Positions 8,560 to 17,092 of a stretch of DNA of 64,000 nt are shown here, piece by piece. Made by a program: the position numbers and the translations under genes. The DNA lies in NCBI RefSeq assembly GCF_009362785.1, contig NZ_WHNQ01000021.1:82873-146872 (forward strand), read 5' to 3'. Below the pieces are notes generated by a model. That model was not told the origin of the DNA, did no database searches, and worked only from the letters and a program-made list of their open reading frames with translations. Numbering within the stretch: position 1 is the stretch's first letter; the number at the start of each line of letters is the position of its first letter. The DNA comes from Paraburkholderia atlantica. GTDB taxonomy: Bacteria; Pseudomonadota; Gammaproteobacteria; Burkholderiales; Burkholderiaceae.

Positions 8560-10098
8560 ATGAAGATTCTCATCGCAGGCTTCCAGCACGAAACCAACAC
8601 GTTCGCCCCGACCAAAGCAAGCTGGCAGAGCTTCGTTCAGGGCGAGGGCTTTCCGCCGCTCGCGCGCGGCTCCGGCGTGCTCGCGCTGCGTGACGTGAAC
8701 GTACCCGCCGGCGGCTTCATTCAGGCGGTGGAAGCGGCGGGCCATACGCTCGTGCCGGTGATCTGGGCCGGCGCGAGCGCCTCCGCGCACGTGACAGAAG
8801 ACGCCTATGAGCGCATCGCAGGCGAAATCGTCGAGGCCGTGCAGCGCGGCGGCTTCGACGCCATCTATCTCGACCTGCACGGCGCGATGGTCGCCGAGCA
8901 TCTCGACGACGGCGAAGGCGAACTGCTCGCGCGCGTGCGGGCGATCGTCGGCCGCGCAATCCCGCTGGTAGTCTCGCTCGATCTGCACGCCAACGTGACC
9001 GAGCAGATGTTCGCGCACGCGGATGCGATGGTCGCCTACCGCACCTATCCGCATGTCGACATGGCCGAGACCGGCGCTCGCGCCGCGCAAATCCTGATGC
9101 GCCTCGCGAAAGAGCCGGAGCGCGGCCTCACGCGCGTGGTGCGCCGCATTCCGTTCCTGATCCCCGTCAACGGCATGTGCACGCTCGCCGAACCGGCACG
9201 CGGCACGTACGATCGTCTCGCGGCGCTGGAACGCGACGGCGTCGTCTCGCTGTCGTTCGCGCCAGGATTTCCGGCGTCCGATTTCCCCGAATGCGGTGCG
9301 GTGGTGTGGGGCTACGGTTTCGACGAGGCCGCCGTGACCGCCGCCGTCGATGCGCTCGCTTCGACCATCGTCGCGCAGGAGCGCGACTGGGAAGTGCGCT
9401 TCCTCGACCCGGACGCCGCCGTGCGCGAAGCGATGCGGCTTGCCGAACGCGCGACTCGGCCCGTCGTGATCGCCGATACGCAGGACAACCCGGGGGTGGG
9501 CGGCGATTCGAACACGATGGGCCTCGTGCGCGCGCTGCTACGTCACGGCGCGAGCGACGCCGCCGTCGGCCTGATCTGGGACCCACGCGCGGCAGCGAAG
9601 GCGCACGAAGCGGGGCTCGGTGCGACGATCGAGTTGAAGCTCGCGGGCGGCTCGGGCGTACCGGGGGACGCGCCGCTCGCCGGGCGCTTCGTGGTCGAAC
9701 ATCTGTCCCACGGGCGGGTGCGCTTCGATGGCCCGATGATGAACGGCATGTGGACCGACATCGGGCCGGTGGCATGCCTGCGCATCGACGGCGTCCGGAT
9801 CGCGGTCAGCTCGGTCAAGATGCAGATCTTCGACCGCAATCTCTATCGCGCGGCCGGCATCGAACCCGAACGCATGAAGATTCTCGTCAACAAGAGTTCG
9901 GTTCACTATCGCGCCGACTTCGACGCGATCGCCGCCGCCCATCTGGTGGCGAAAGCGCCCGGCCCGATGGCCGCCGATCCCGCCGATCTGCCGTGGCAGC
10001 GGCTCGATCCGCGCCTGCGGCTGCGGCCGAACGGCGCGTCGTTGGGAGAGATGCGCGGTAGTGCCGAGCGCGCGAGCAGTCACGCCCCCGCGCGGTGA
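8560..10098 (+). CDS. M81 family metallopeptidase (MlrC-like)
   Basis: A 512-residue protein beginning MKILIAGFQHETNTF, the hallmark start of the MlrC/M81 family, named after the microcystin-degradation protein. Further family features are the LDLHGAMV segment (about residues 106-113), SLDLHANVT (about 139-147) and ADTQDNPGVGGDSNTM in the C-terminal part. Asp and His residues there are likely metal ligands. In most bacteria these proteins are not microcystin enzymes but act on unknown amide or small-peptide substrates. It is cytosolic, with no signal peptide. It follows an ACS transporter and a divergent LysR, suggesting a small uptake-and-hydrolysis unit. Confidence 0.87.
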   Translation: MKILIAGFQHETNTFAPTKASWQSFVQGEGFPPLARGSGVLALRDVNVPAGGFIQAVEAAGHTLVPVIWAGASASAHVTEDAYERIAGEIVEAVQRGGFDAIYLDLHGAMVAEHLDDGEGELLARVRAIVGRAIPLVVSLDLHANVTEQMFAHADAMVAYRTYPHVDMAETGARAAQILMRLAKEPERGLTRVVRRIPFLIPVNGMCTLAEPARGTYDRLAALERDGVVSLSFAPGFPASDFPECGAVVWGYGFDEAAVTAAVDALASTIVAQERDWEVRFLDPDAAVREAMRLAERATRPVVIADTQDNPGVGGDSNTMGLVRALLRHGASDAAVGLIWDPRAAAKAHEAGLGATIELKLAGGSGVPGDAPLAGRFVVEHLSHGRVRFDGPMMNGMWTDIGPVACLRIDGVRIAVSSVKMQIFDRNLYRAAGIEPERMKILVNKSSVHYRADFDAIAAAHLVAKAPGPMAADPADLPWQRLDPRLRLRPNGASLGEMRGSAERASSHAPAR

Positions 10099-10315
10099 CT
10101 TCGAGGCGTTTCGTATCGTTGTGTATCTACCGGGCAATTCGACAAACACGGTTGCAAAAGCCGGGGTTCGTGGAAACAGGCGGGATACATGAGGGGGTTC
10201 AAATACGTCCATGCCAGTCGGCGGTGCCGCAAAGCAAAGCGGACGTCGACGCGACTGGATGCACGTGCCACGCAACCGTGGTCTGAACCAACTCAATTGC
10301 TCTCAGGTGGATACC

Positions 10316-10651
10316 ATGAAACTCGTCAAGTCGCTGATCGTTGCCGCTGTTGTCGCTGTCCCCGTCGTTTCGTTCGCGCAGACCAACGCGCCACTCACGC
10401 GTGCCCAGGTTCGCGCGGAACTGGTCCAACTCGAAAAGGCGGGTTACAACCCGGCTGCGGATTACAACACCTATCCGCAGAATATCCAGGCCGCCGAGGC
10501 ACGCGTGAGCGCGCTGAATGGCGCGGCGGCTTCGGCATATGGCGGGTCGGCGGACGGCTCGTCGGCGGCCGGAGCCGGCGCGGTCAAGGTCCCGGCTCTG
10601 ACACAGCAACAGGACGTTGCCGGCCTCGCCACGGTCTACGCGCATCATTGA
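10316..10651 (+). CDS. Secreted DUF4148 family protein
   Basis: A 111-residue protein with a clean signal peptide (MKLVKSLIVAAVVAVPVVSFAQ, cut after FAQ or nearby). The mature part has the Burkholderiaceae DUF4148 signature: LTRAQVRAELVQLEKAGYNP, then a Tyr-Pro-containing stretch and a low-complexity Ala/Gly/Ser region. These small periplasmic proteins are abundant in this family and mostly of unknown function. The ATG at 10316 is chosen because the signal peptide starts there. A perfect GC hairpin 40 bp downstream (10692-10716) may end the transcript. Confidence 0.88.
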   Translation: MKLVKSLIVAAVVAVPVVSFAQTNAPLTRAQVRAELVQLEKAGYNPAADYNTYPQNIQAAEARVSALNGAAASAYGGSADGSSAAGAGAVKVPALTQQQDVAGLATVYAHH

Positions 10652-10691
10652 TGTTTGGCGAGCGCTGCCCGTGCGGGCGGCGGCAACAGAA

Positions 10692-10716
10692 GACGGCCCG
10701 CTTCGAGCGGGCCGTC
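10692..10716 (+). terminator. Hairpin after the DUF4148 gene
   Basis: A perfect 10-bp stem, GACGGCCCGC paired with GCGGGCCGTC, around a 5-base TTCGA loop, 40 bp downstream of the stop codon. There is no following T-run, so it may be a weak terminator or an RNA 3'-end stabiliser. Confidence 0.55.
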
Positions 10717-11279
10717 GTGCATGCACCATCGGGTCGCTTCGAGGATACAGACGCCGCCCGAAACTGAGCGCGCGCCCGACGCTGAACATTGCGCCTCTAT
10801 CCCTCAGCGCCGCAAAGCTCGTCTCCGTATGTCGTGAATTCCCGGTGCAAGTCATCACGTTCTTCAGCATAGACGGCACGCGGCGTCACCGCGATTCGCA
10901 GCGGGCGATCTGATTGTGCCTTCCTTTTGTCCGATATTCATCAGGTCGCCGCAAATAGCGTGGATTACACTGGTTTTCGCTATGCGACCTTAAAGCGTGG
11001 CCGACCCACGAAGTCACCATTGCGCGGACTTTCGTGCATCCCTTCCGCACGTATCCGCCGACACCGGGCGAAACATGACTGCTCGGTGGAAGCCTTTCGC
11101 AATTCACCACTTTGGCCCACACCTGGTCCCTCAAACGACAGCGACCACGCATTACTGCGGCCATTTGCTAATCGACTATTTTCGTTTGATTCAATCAGGC
11201 GCCTGTGATCCAGGCCGCTCGTAGGCCCTTGCACGCCAGGATTTCACACGTCTGATTCGTCGTTGACAAGGAGATGACG
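10717..11279. other. Intergenic stretch without a recognised gene
   Basis: Several short open frames exist on both strands, but none has a convincing ribosome-binding site, codon pattern or recognisable protein sequence. The end of the stretch holds the AAGGAG ribosome-binding site of the gene at 11280. Confidence 0.5.
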
Positions 11280-11870
11280 ATGAATACCCGGCATTTAAGC
11301 ATTTGGTCAGCTATGGCCGTTGTACTTCTGTCGCTGAGCGGCACCGCGCAGGCCGGCGGTGACAATCGTGGCGGTGGCGGGCTTTGCTCGAACGCAACGC
11401 TGAGAGGACCCTATGGGTTCATCGGTCACGGAGTCATCCTCGGCTTGCTGGATTCGAACAACGTGCTGCATCCATTCGCCACCCAGTCGATCCTCGATGA
11501 CGTTGCCCTCGTGACATTCGACGGCAACGGCAAATTTACCCGCACCGATTTCGGCAGCATCAACGGCGTGCCGAAAGGCGGGCAGACAACCTTCAATCCG
11601 TTCCAGAAAGGCACGTATAAGGTGAACGCCGATTGCACCGGCACGATGTCGATCGTCTATATCGCCGGAGGAGCCGTGCCTGCCGGCGTCGAGACCGATC
11701 TGAACATCGTGGTCACTTCGGACGGGACACAGGTCGAATCCGTCGTCTATCGGGCTAGCATCCCGTCAGCAGCGTCGACGCCGGACGGCTTCAGCTGTTC
11801 GATGGATTGCGTGCAAGGGGTGCAGGAAGCGTTTGAAGGCAAGAAGGTTCTGGTCTACGGCTTCCGCTAG
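11280..11870 (+). CDS. Secreted protein of unknown function
   Basis: A 196-residue protein with a signal peptide (MNTRHLSIWSAMAVVLLSLS, cleavage near AQA-GG). The mature protein starts with a Gly-rich stretch, then a CSNATLRGPYGFIGHG motif and a FDGNGKFTRTDFGS-type segment. That pattern is seen in uncharacterised exported beta-rich proteins of proteobacteria and acidobacteria. Four Cys residues in the mature part (C-terminal pair CSMDC) could form disulfides. Two ATGs six bases apart are possible; the second is chosen because AAGGAG lies six bases before it. Function is unknown. Confidence 0.7.
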   Translation: MNTRHLSIWSAMAVVLLSLSGTAQAGGDNRGGGGLCSNATLRGPYGFIGHGVILGLLDSNNVLHPFATQSILDDVALVTFDGNGKFTRTDFGSINGVPKGGQTTFNPFQKGTYKVNADCTGTMSIVYIAGGAVPAGVETDLNIVVTSDGTQVESVVYRASIPSAASTPDGFSCSMDCVQGVQEAFEGKKVLVYGFR

Positions 11871-11951
11871 TCGTGTACTGATGGATCGGATCGATTCAAG
11901 CGTGCCGCCGGCCTTTCAACCGGCGGCGTACTCGCTTGGTCGATGCTTCGC

Positions 11952-13262
11952 TCAGTGCCCTTGCCGCTCGCCCACCGCGACGGGCGCATGCCTGGTCTGG
12001 CGGCTCAACATCAGCGTCACGACCGCCGACACCGCCAGCGTCGCGCCGACCACATAAAGCCCCGCGGTATAGCCGCCCGTCACGTTCTTGAGCCAGCCAA
12101 TCGCAAACGGCCCGACGAAGCCGCCGAGGTTGCCGATCGAGTTGATCATCGCGATCCCAGCCGCCGCCCCGGCGCCCGACAGGAACATGCTCGGCATCGC
12201 CCACAGCGGCGCTTTCGCGGCGCTGATGCCGACGTTCACGACGACCAGCGCAAGCACGATCATCAACGCGGTACTCGCATTGCCGGCGAACACGAAGCCG
12301 ACGCACGCAAGCGCGCACGGAATCACGACGTGCCACGTGCGTTCGTCGGTGCGGTCCGAGTGCTTCGCCCATAGCACCATCGCGATCACCGCGAGCACGC
12401 TCGGCACACCGGCAAGCAGCCCCGTTTCGAACGTGCCGAAACCGTATTGGCGGATGATCAGCGGCGCCCACAAGCCGAGCGTATAAAGTCCCGCCGAGGT
12501 GCCGAAGTAGATCAGCGCGAGCGCGAGCACACGCGGATCGCGCATCGCGCCGAGCGCGCCGGCCGTGTGTCCCGCATGCGCGTGTCGCGCGTCGGCTTCG
12601 AGCTTCAGCTTCGCGATCAGCCAGTCGCGCTCTTCGGGCTGCAGCCACTCGGCTTGCGCGGGCTTGTCGGTCAGATACTTGAGCACACAGAAGCCGAGGA
12701 TGATCGCGGGCAATGCTTCGAGTATGTAGAGCATTTGCCAGTCGGCGAGTCCGGCAATCGGCGGCAGTTTCATGATCGCGCCGGAAATCGGCGAGCCGAT
12801 CGCAGTCGAAATCGGCGCGGCGGCCATGAACCACGCCGCCGCGACAGCGCGTTGCCGCGTCGGAAACCACAGGCTCAGATACAGGATGATGCCGGGAAAG
12901 AAGCCCGCTTCCGCGACGCCGAGAATGAATCGCAGCGCGTAAAAACTGTTCGGCCCGACGACGAACGCCGACGCGAGCGACACCAGCCCCCAAGACACCA
13001 TTACGCGAGCAATCCAGCGCCGCGCGCCGACCTTGTGCAGGATCAGGTTCGACGGCACTTCGAACAGAAAGTAGCCGATAAAGAAGAGCCCGCCGCCGAG
13101 GCCGAACGCGGTCGGCGAAAGACCGATCGCCTTGTTCATCGATAACGCGGCGAAGCCCACATTCACGCGATCGAGAAAGCTCACGAAGTACAACAGCATG
13201 ACGAACGGGATGATCCGCAGCATCAGCTTGCGGGACACCCGGCTTTCGAGTTCAGAAGTCAT
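11952..13262 (-). CDS. MFS transporter, ACS family (tartrate/phthalate type)
   Basis: A 436-residue, 12-helix transporter. The signatures SFLDRVNVGFAALSM, GGGLFFIGYFLFEVPSNLIL and LGVAEAGFFPGIILYLSLWF mark the anion:cation symporter family, which takes up carboxylates such as tartrate, phthalate or glucarate. It lies 178 bp downstream of a tartrate/D-malate dehydrogenase-type gene on the same strand. A dicarboxylate such as tartrate or malate is therefore the best guess for its substrate. The ATG is preceded by GGAGGAGACA. The spacer between the two genes carries a GC hairpin. Confidence 0.87.
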   Translation of the reverse strand: MTSELESRVSRKLMLRIIPFVMLLYFVSFLDRVNVGFAALSMNKAIGLSPTAFGLGGGLFFIGYFLFEVPSNLILHKVGARRWIARVMVSWGLVSLASAFVVGPNSFYALRFILGVAEAGFFPGIILYLSLWFPTRQRAVAAAWFMAAAPISTAIGSPISGAIMKLPPIAGLADWQMLYILEALPAIILGFCVLKYLTDKPAQAEWLQPEERDWLIAKLKLEADARHAHAGHTAGALGAMRDPRVLALALIYFGTSAGLYTLGLWAPLIIRQYGFGTFETGLLAGVPSVLAVIAMVLWAKHSDRTDERTWHVVIPCALACVGFVFAGNASTALMIVLALVVVNVGISAAKAPLWAMPSMFLSGAGAAAGIAMINSIGNLGGFVGPFAIGWLKNVTGGYTAGLYVVGATLAVSAVVTLMLSRQTRHAPVAVGERQGH

Positions 13263-13351
13263 TGTCTCCTCCTCCTGCGCGCGGCAGTGGACCGCGCGCG
13301 AGCCTCGCGCCGGCCGACGTCGGGCCGAGCTAGTCGAGTCAAGGTTGGGTG

Positions 13352-13370
13352 CCGGCCACGTGGTGGCCGG
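13352..13370 (-). promoter_or_regulatory. GC hairpin in the spacer between dehydrogenase and transporter genes
   Basis: A perfect 8-bp stem, CCGGCCAC with GTGGCCGG around a 3-base loop, in the 178-bp gap between two co-directional genes. It has no T-run, so it could set different expression levels of the two genes or be a REP-like element. Confidence 0.35.
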
Positions 13371-13440
13371 GGCGTAGACCGCGCGCCGGGTTTGCGCGCG
13401 GTTCGCGCTTGGTACGGGTCAATTCAAGCGAAGCCGTCGC

Positions 13441-14535
13441 TCAAGCCGCGTTCGCCGCGGGCGTCGCCGCCTGCTCGATGAACGCGCATACCGCCGCCGT
13501 CACCTGCGCGGTCGTGGCCGTGCCGCCGAGGTCGCGGGTATGCAGCGCGTTGTTCGCGGTGACCGCTTCGACGGCCTGCATCACGCGCCTGGCCGCGTCG
13601 AATTCGCCGAGGTGTTCGAGCAGCATCACGACCGACCAGAACGTGCCGACCGGATTCGCGAGCCCCTTGCCCATGATGTCGAACGCGGAGCCGTGGATCG
13701 GCTCGAACATCGACGGATAGCGGCGCTCCGGATCGATGTTGCCGGTCGGCGCGATGCCGAGGCTGCCCGCGAGCGCGGCCGCGAGGTCGCTGAGAATATC
13801 GGCGTGCAGGTTGGTGGCGACGATCGTGTCGAGCGTGGCGGGACGATTGACCATGCGCGCGGTCGCCGCATCGACGAGTTCCTTGTCCCACGTGACGTCC
13901 GGAAACTCCTTCGAGATTTCGAGCGCGATCTCGTCCCACATCACCATCGCGTGGCGCTGCGCGTTGCTCTTCGTGATCACGGTCAACAGCTTGCGCGGAC
14001 GCGACTGCGCGAGGCGGAACGCGAAGCGCATGATGCGCTCGACGCCGGCGCGCGTCATCATCGACACATCGGTCGCGGCTTCGATCGGATGGCCCTGGTG
14101 CACGCGCCCACCGACGCCCGAATATTCACCCTCCGAATTTTCGCGGACGATGACCCAGTTCAGGTCCTCGGGCTTGCAGTACTTCAGCGGTGCGTCGATG
14201 CCGGGCAGGATGCGTGTCGGGCGCACGTTCGCGTATTGATCGAAGCCCTGGCAGATCTTCAGACGCAGACCCCACAGCGTGATGTGATCGGGAATGTCCT
14301 TGTCGCCCGCCGAGCCGAACAGGATCGCATCCTTGTTGCGGATCGCGTCGAGCCCGTTGGCCGGCATCATCACGCCGTGCTGGCGATAGTAGTCGCCGCC
14401 CCAGTCGAAGTTCTCGAACTCGAACGTGAAGGCGCGCGTGGTGTTCGCGAGCGCTTCGAGCACCTGCGCGCCGGCCGGCACGACCTCCTTGCCGATGCCG
14501 TCGCCGGGAATGGTTGCGATGCGATAGGTCTTCAT
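13441..14535 (-). CDS. Tartrate/D-malate dehydrogenase-type NAD-dependent beta-decarboxylating dehydrogenase
   Basis: A 364-residue member of the isocitrate/isopropylmalate dehydrogenase superfamily. It opens with YRIATIPGDGIGKEVVPAG, the conserved nucleotide-binding start. The substrate-binding Arg set (ANVRPTRILPG), NWVIVRENSEGEYSGVGG and the metal-binding Asp helix (DILSDLAAALAGSLG, then FEPIHGSAFDIMG) follow. The ENSEGEYSGVGGRVH segment is typical of tartrate dehydrogenase/decarboxylase and D-malate dehydrogenase (TtuC/DmlA type), which oxidise and decarboxylate the hydroxy acid to pyruvate or glycerate products. It is followed by an ACS transporter and faces a LysR gene, resembling the dmlR-dmlA/ttuC arrangement. 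Exact substrate uncertain. Confidence 0.88.
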   Translation of the reverse strand: MKTYRIATIPGDGIGKEVVPAGAQVLEALANTTRAFTFEFENFDWGGDYYRQHGVMMPANGLDAIRNKDAILFGSAGDKDIPDHITLWGLRLKICQGFDQYANVRPTRILPGIDAPLKYCKPEDLNWVIVRENSEGEYSGVGGRVHQGHPIEAATDVSMMTRAGVERIMRFAFRLAQSRPRKLLTVITKSNAQRHAMVMWDEIALEISKEFPDVTWDKELVDAATARMVNRPATLDTIVATNLHADILSDLAAALAGSLGIAPTGNIDPERRYPSMFEPIHGSAFDIMGKGLANPVGTFWSVVMLLEHLGEFDAARRVMQAVEAVTANNALHTRDLGGTATTAQVTAAVCAFIEQAATPAANAA

Positions 14536-14658
14536 GTCTCCGTCCTGTGCTTGGTGAATGGCGTGAGTGGACTCTAGCGCGATCGCACGGGAAAAAACCG
14601 GTGCTAAACTCAAAGCATCTTTAACTTGCATTCACAAATGCGAAGGCGTGGAGAGACG

Positions 14659-15585
14659 ATGCGCGACACTGTGCAGCCAGCGGATCTGAGCTTTTTCTCG
14701 ACGCTCGCCGCGAGCGGCAGCCTCAGCGCGGCCGCGCGCGAACTGGGGCTGACCGCGGCCGCCGTCAGCAAGCGCCTCACGCAGATGGAGCAGCGCGCTG
14801 GCGTCGCGCTCGTGAACCGCACGACGCGCCGCATGATGCTGACGCCCGAAGGCGAGCTATACCTCGAACGCGCGCGGCGGATTCTCGATGAGATCGACGA
14901 ACTGGCGGAACTGCTGGGCTCGGCGAAAAAGACGCCGAAGGGTTTGCTGCGCGTGAACGCGACGCTCGGCTTCGGGCGCAGCCATATCGGACCCGCGATC
15001 TCGCGCTTTGTCGCGCGGTATCCGCAGGTGTCGGTTCAACTACAGTTGTCGGTCACGCCCCCGCCGCTCACCGACGACAGCTTCGACGTCTGTATCCGCT
15101 TCGGCGAGCCGCCGGATACGCGCGTGGTGGCGCGCCGTCTTGCGCCGAACCGGCGTCTGCTGTGCGCGGCGCCGTCGTATCTCGCGGCGCACGGCACGCC
15201 GCTCACGGCGCACGATCTGACGCGCCACAACTGCATCGGCATTCGGCAGGGCGACGAAGCGTATGGCGTGTGGCGGCTGACGTCCGGACGCGGCGCCGCG
15301 CGCAAGACCGAGGCGGTGCGCATCAAGGGCACGCTGACCACCAACGACGGTGAGATCGCCGTCAAATGGGCGCTCGAAGGACACGGCATCCTGCTGCGCG
15401 CGGAATGGGACATCCGGCAGTATCTGGCGGAGGGTTCGCTCGTTCAGTTGCTGCCTGATCACGACACACCGAATGCGGATATCTTCGCGGTGTATTCACC
15501 ACGGCATCAGATGTCGAATCGTATTCGAGCGTTTGTCGAGTTTATTGCGCGGGAGCTGGGGGGTGAGGTGGGGGTGGTTGCGTAG
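14659..15585 (+). CDS. LysR family regulator, DmlR-like
   Basis: A 308-residue LTTR. The HTH lies at about residues 8-65 (FFSTLAASGSLSAAARELGL, then AAVSKRLTQMEQRAGVALVNR). TTRRMMLTPEGELYLERARRIL and the substrate-binding domain from residue 90 fit the DmlR/CrgA-like group. It is divergent from the tartrate/D-malate dehydrogenase gene (123-bp gap), the arrangement of dmlR-dmlA. It therefore probably activates the dehydrogenase and transporter genes. The ATG at 14659 follows GGAGAGACG; an earlier in-frame ATG at 14626 is less likely. Confidence 0.88.
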   Translation: MRDTVQPADLSFFSTLAASGSLSAAARELGLTAAAVSKRLTQMEQRAGVALVNRTTRRMMLTPEGELYLERARRILDEIDELAELLGSAKKTPKGLLRVNATLGFGRSHIGPAISRFVARYPQVSVQLQLSVTPPPLTDDSFDVCIRFGEPPDTRVVARRLAPNRRLLCAAPSYLAAHGTPLTAHDLTRHNCIGIRQGDEAYGVWRLTSGRGAARKTEAVRIKGTLTTNDGEIAVKWALEGHGILLRAEWDIRQYLAEGSLVQLLPDHDTPNADIFAVYSPRHQMSNRIRAFVEFIARELGGEVGVVA

Positions 15586-15808
15586 TGCGGCACAGCGGAT
15601 AACTCGAGGTGGAGCTACTCGACACATTGCGACACATTGATCGAGAGGCTGTTTCTTGCTCGCTAGATGCTGAATCACAATGTGGACGGCATTATCAGAG
15701 AATCGCCATTATCTGAAAATCGATTACTGCTTGTTTTGATGGTCCGGGCTCGCTAGTGTGTGCGCTTAATCTTATCCCGTTTTTACTGGCCGAGGAGAAG
15801 TAGAAAAG

Positions 15809-16195
15809 ATGCGCTATGTCGCTGATACGAAAAAGGCAGATGACCTGATCAACCAAGGGCGTCTGGTTGGGAATGGCCAGTGCGTTACACTCGTTCATGC
15901 TGTTGTGAGTATTCCGCCGTCTTCCTTATGGAAAAGGGGAGACCGGGTCCAAGGCAATGTCCTCATCGCCAAAGGAACAGTAATAGCTACATTCGACAGC
16001 AATGGACGCTATGGAAATCACACGAACGGAACCAGTCACGCAGCAATTTATCTCGGGCAAACACTGGTTGGAATCACTGTAATCGACCAGTGGAATGGAC
16101 ATACCAAACAACCTCCACATCGGCGTACTATCCATTTCCGTCGCGGCCATGGAACGCCTGTTAATGATGGCAGCCGATATTATGTTGTCGAATAA
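15809..16195 (+). CDS. BPSL0067-like predicted NlpC/P60-type amidase, possible antibacterial effector
   Basis: A 128-residue single-domain protein without a signal peptide. The layout is that of small cysteine peptidases and amidases: GNGQCVTLV with Cys25 at the start of a helix, TSHAAIYLG with His77, and VIDQW with Asp93 as a probable third residue. Between them is the GTVIATFDSNGRYGNH beta region. It resembles the BPSL0067 family of Burkholderia and the general CHAP/NlpC-P60 fold, which cuts peptide bonds in peptidoglycan. The next gene encodes a small exported protein, the pattern of a type VI amidase effector with a periplasmic immunity protein. No VgrG, PAAR or Hcp gene is nearby. Base composition is lower in GC than the neighbours, suggesting transfer. 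Confidence 0.65.
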   Translation: MRYVADTKKADDLINQGRLVGNGQCVTLVHAVVSIPPSSLWKRGDRVQGNVLIAKGTVIATFDSNGRYGNHTNGTSHAAIYLGQTLVGITVIDQWNGHTKQPPHRRTIHFRRGHGTPVNDGSRYYVVE

Positions 16196-16526
16196 GGCGC
16201 TCTTCCTGGCAGTTTGCCTTGTGGCAACAAGCGCCGCGTGTGCGTCGCCAACACGGGTCCGGTTCAAATGCCCAAGCGTGCTTTCTGCGGGAGGACAACA
16301 TCATGTTCTGGATAACGCATCCCTTTTCGATGGTCCTCCAGAGGAGGAGGCGGACCTTATTCCTGAGCCAGGAAAAACATCTGACCAGTGGGATTTGACG
16401 GGTAGCGATCCCTATCTGGTATGCCGCTATCACGGCACTAACAACACTTTTGTGATTCATGCTGTTGGTGCTCGGACCTGCGAAGCCACGAGCAAACCCT
16501 TTGCGGTTCACTGCACCTCTCGTTAA
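16182..16526 (+). CDS. Small exported Cys-containing protein (STY0301-like), candidate immunity protein
   Basis: A protein of about 114 residues with a signal peptide (MLSNKALFLAVCLVATSAACA, cleavage before SP). The mature part has the pattern FKCPSVL, a central FDGPPEEEADLIPE, a TSDQW and then LVCRYHGT near a C-terminal Cys pair. This resembles the STY0301 family of periplasmic proteins. The start overlaps the end of the preceding amidase-like gene by 14 bp, indicating translational coupling; in-frame ATGs at 16149, 16164 and 16167 are alternatives. Position and periplasmic location fit an immunity protein against the amidase, but this is inference; no partner assay can be read from sequence. 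Confidence 0.6.
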   Translation: MLSNKALFLAVCLVATSAACASPTRVRFKCPSVLSAGGQHHVLDNASLFDGPPEEEADLIPEPGKTSDQWDLTGSDPYLVCRYHGTNNTFVIHAVGARTCEATSKPFAVHCTSR

Positions 16527-16527
16527 A

Positions 16528-16787
16528 TTGACTGGGGTAACCGCAAAATGGCGACCGGGGCTTATAGTCGCTGCGGTCGCTGCGTGGATGCCATTGGCAC
16601 ACGGCAACCTGATGAACGAAATAAGCTCAATCCGCCACTAGAATCGTTCGTGCTGCGTCACATTAACTCAACACTTGATACTGACGACCTTGCAAAGATC
16701 GTTACGCTCTCTTCCAGATCTTGTCCGAAAGGCATAAGTTCACTGTGTGAAGCATTGGCTAATACCGCATCGCAGGCTGAACAGTAA
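16528..16787 (+). pseudogene. Third small exported protein of the cassette, apparently frameshifted
   Basis: From TTG 16528 one frame reads MTGVTAKWRPGLIVAAVAAW, then MPLAHG, a convincing signal peptide, but stops at TAG near 16639. A neighbouring frame open to TAA 16787 continues with LESFVLRHINSTLDTDDLAK and SRSCPKGISSLCEAL. That stretch has the helix-plus-two-Cys pattern of a small periplasmic protein but lacks any signal peptide of its own. Joining the two frames around 16600-16640 would give a normal exported protein of about 85 residues, so a single-base frameshift is inferred. It sits right behind the STY0301-like gene. Alternatively the second frame is a short cytosolic protein starting at ATG 16548. 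Confidence 0.4.
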
Positions 16788-17092
16788 CCGCTGCGACGCT
16801 ACTCGTCCTTGCATATGTGCTGCGCCCTGCTAATGGGATCGAAGGTGCCTCCGACACCGCAACTTCCTCTGACTGAACGAACGACGCGCGTGTTCGTACA
16901 ACGGGACGGCCTGTACGACCGGAATCTGTAGCACGAAAATCGCGATCGCTACAGTCTGTAAAAGACCCCGCATCTTTTCACTGCACGTCACTGGCTATCG
17001 AATAAAACTCCCCGATATCGTAAAGTTGAGGAACCAAACCCCGATCCCACTCCTTTACTCACCAAGGCCGGACCTGACCAAACCGGGTAACG
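16788..17092. other. Intergenic stretch without a recognised gene
   Basis: It marks the right flank of the AT-richer amidase cassette and the upstream region of the TAXI protein gene. No repeat, tRNA or integrase remnant was recognised at this edge. Confidence 0.45.

Noticed and set aside
10927..11234. Overlapping short open frames on both strands in the 10.7-11.2 kb gap
   Set aside because: No ribosome-binding site, codon bias or domain; the frames contradict one another.
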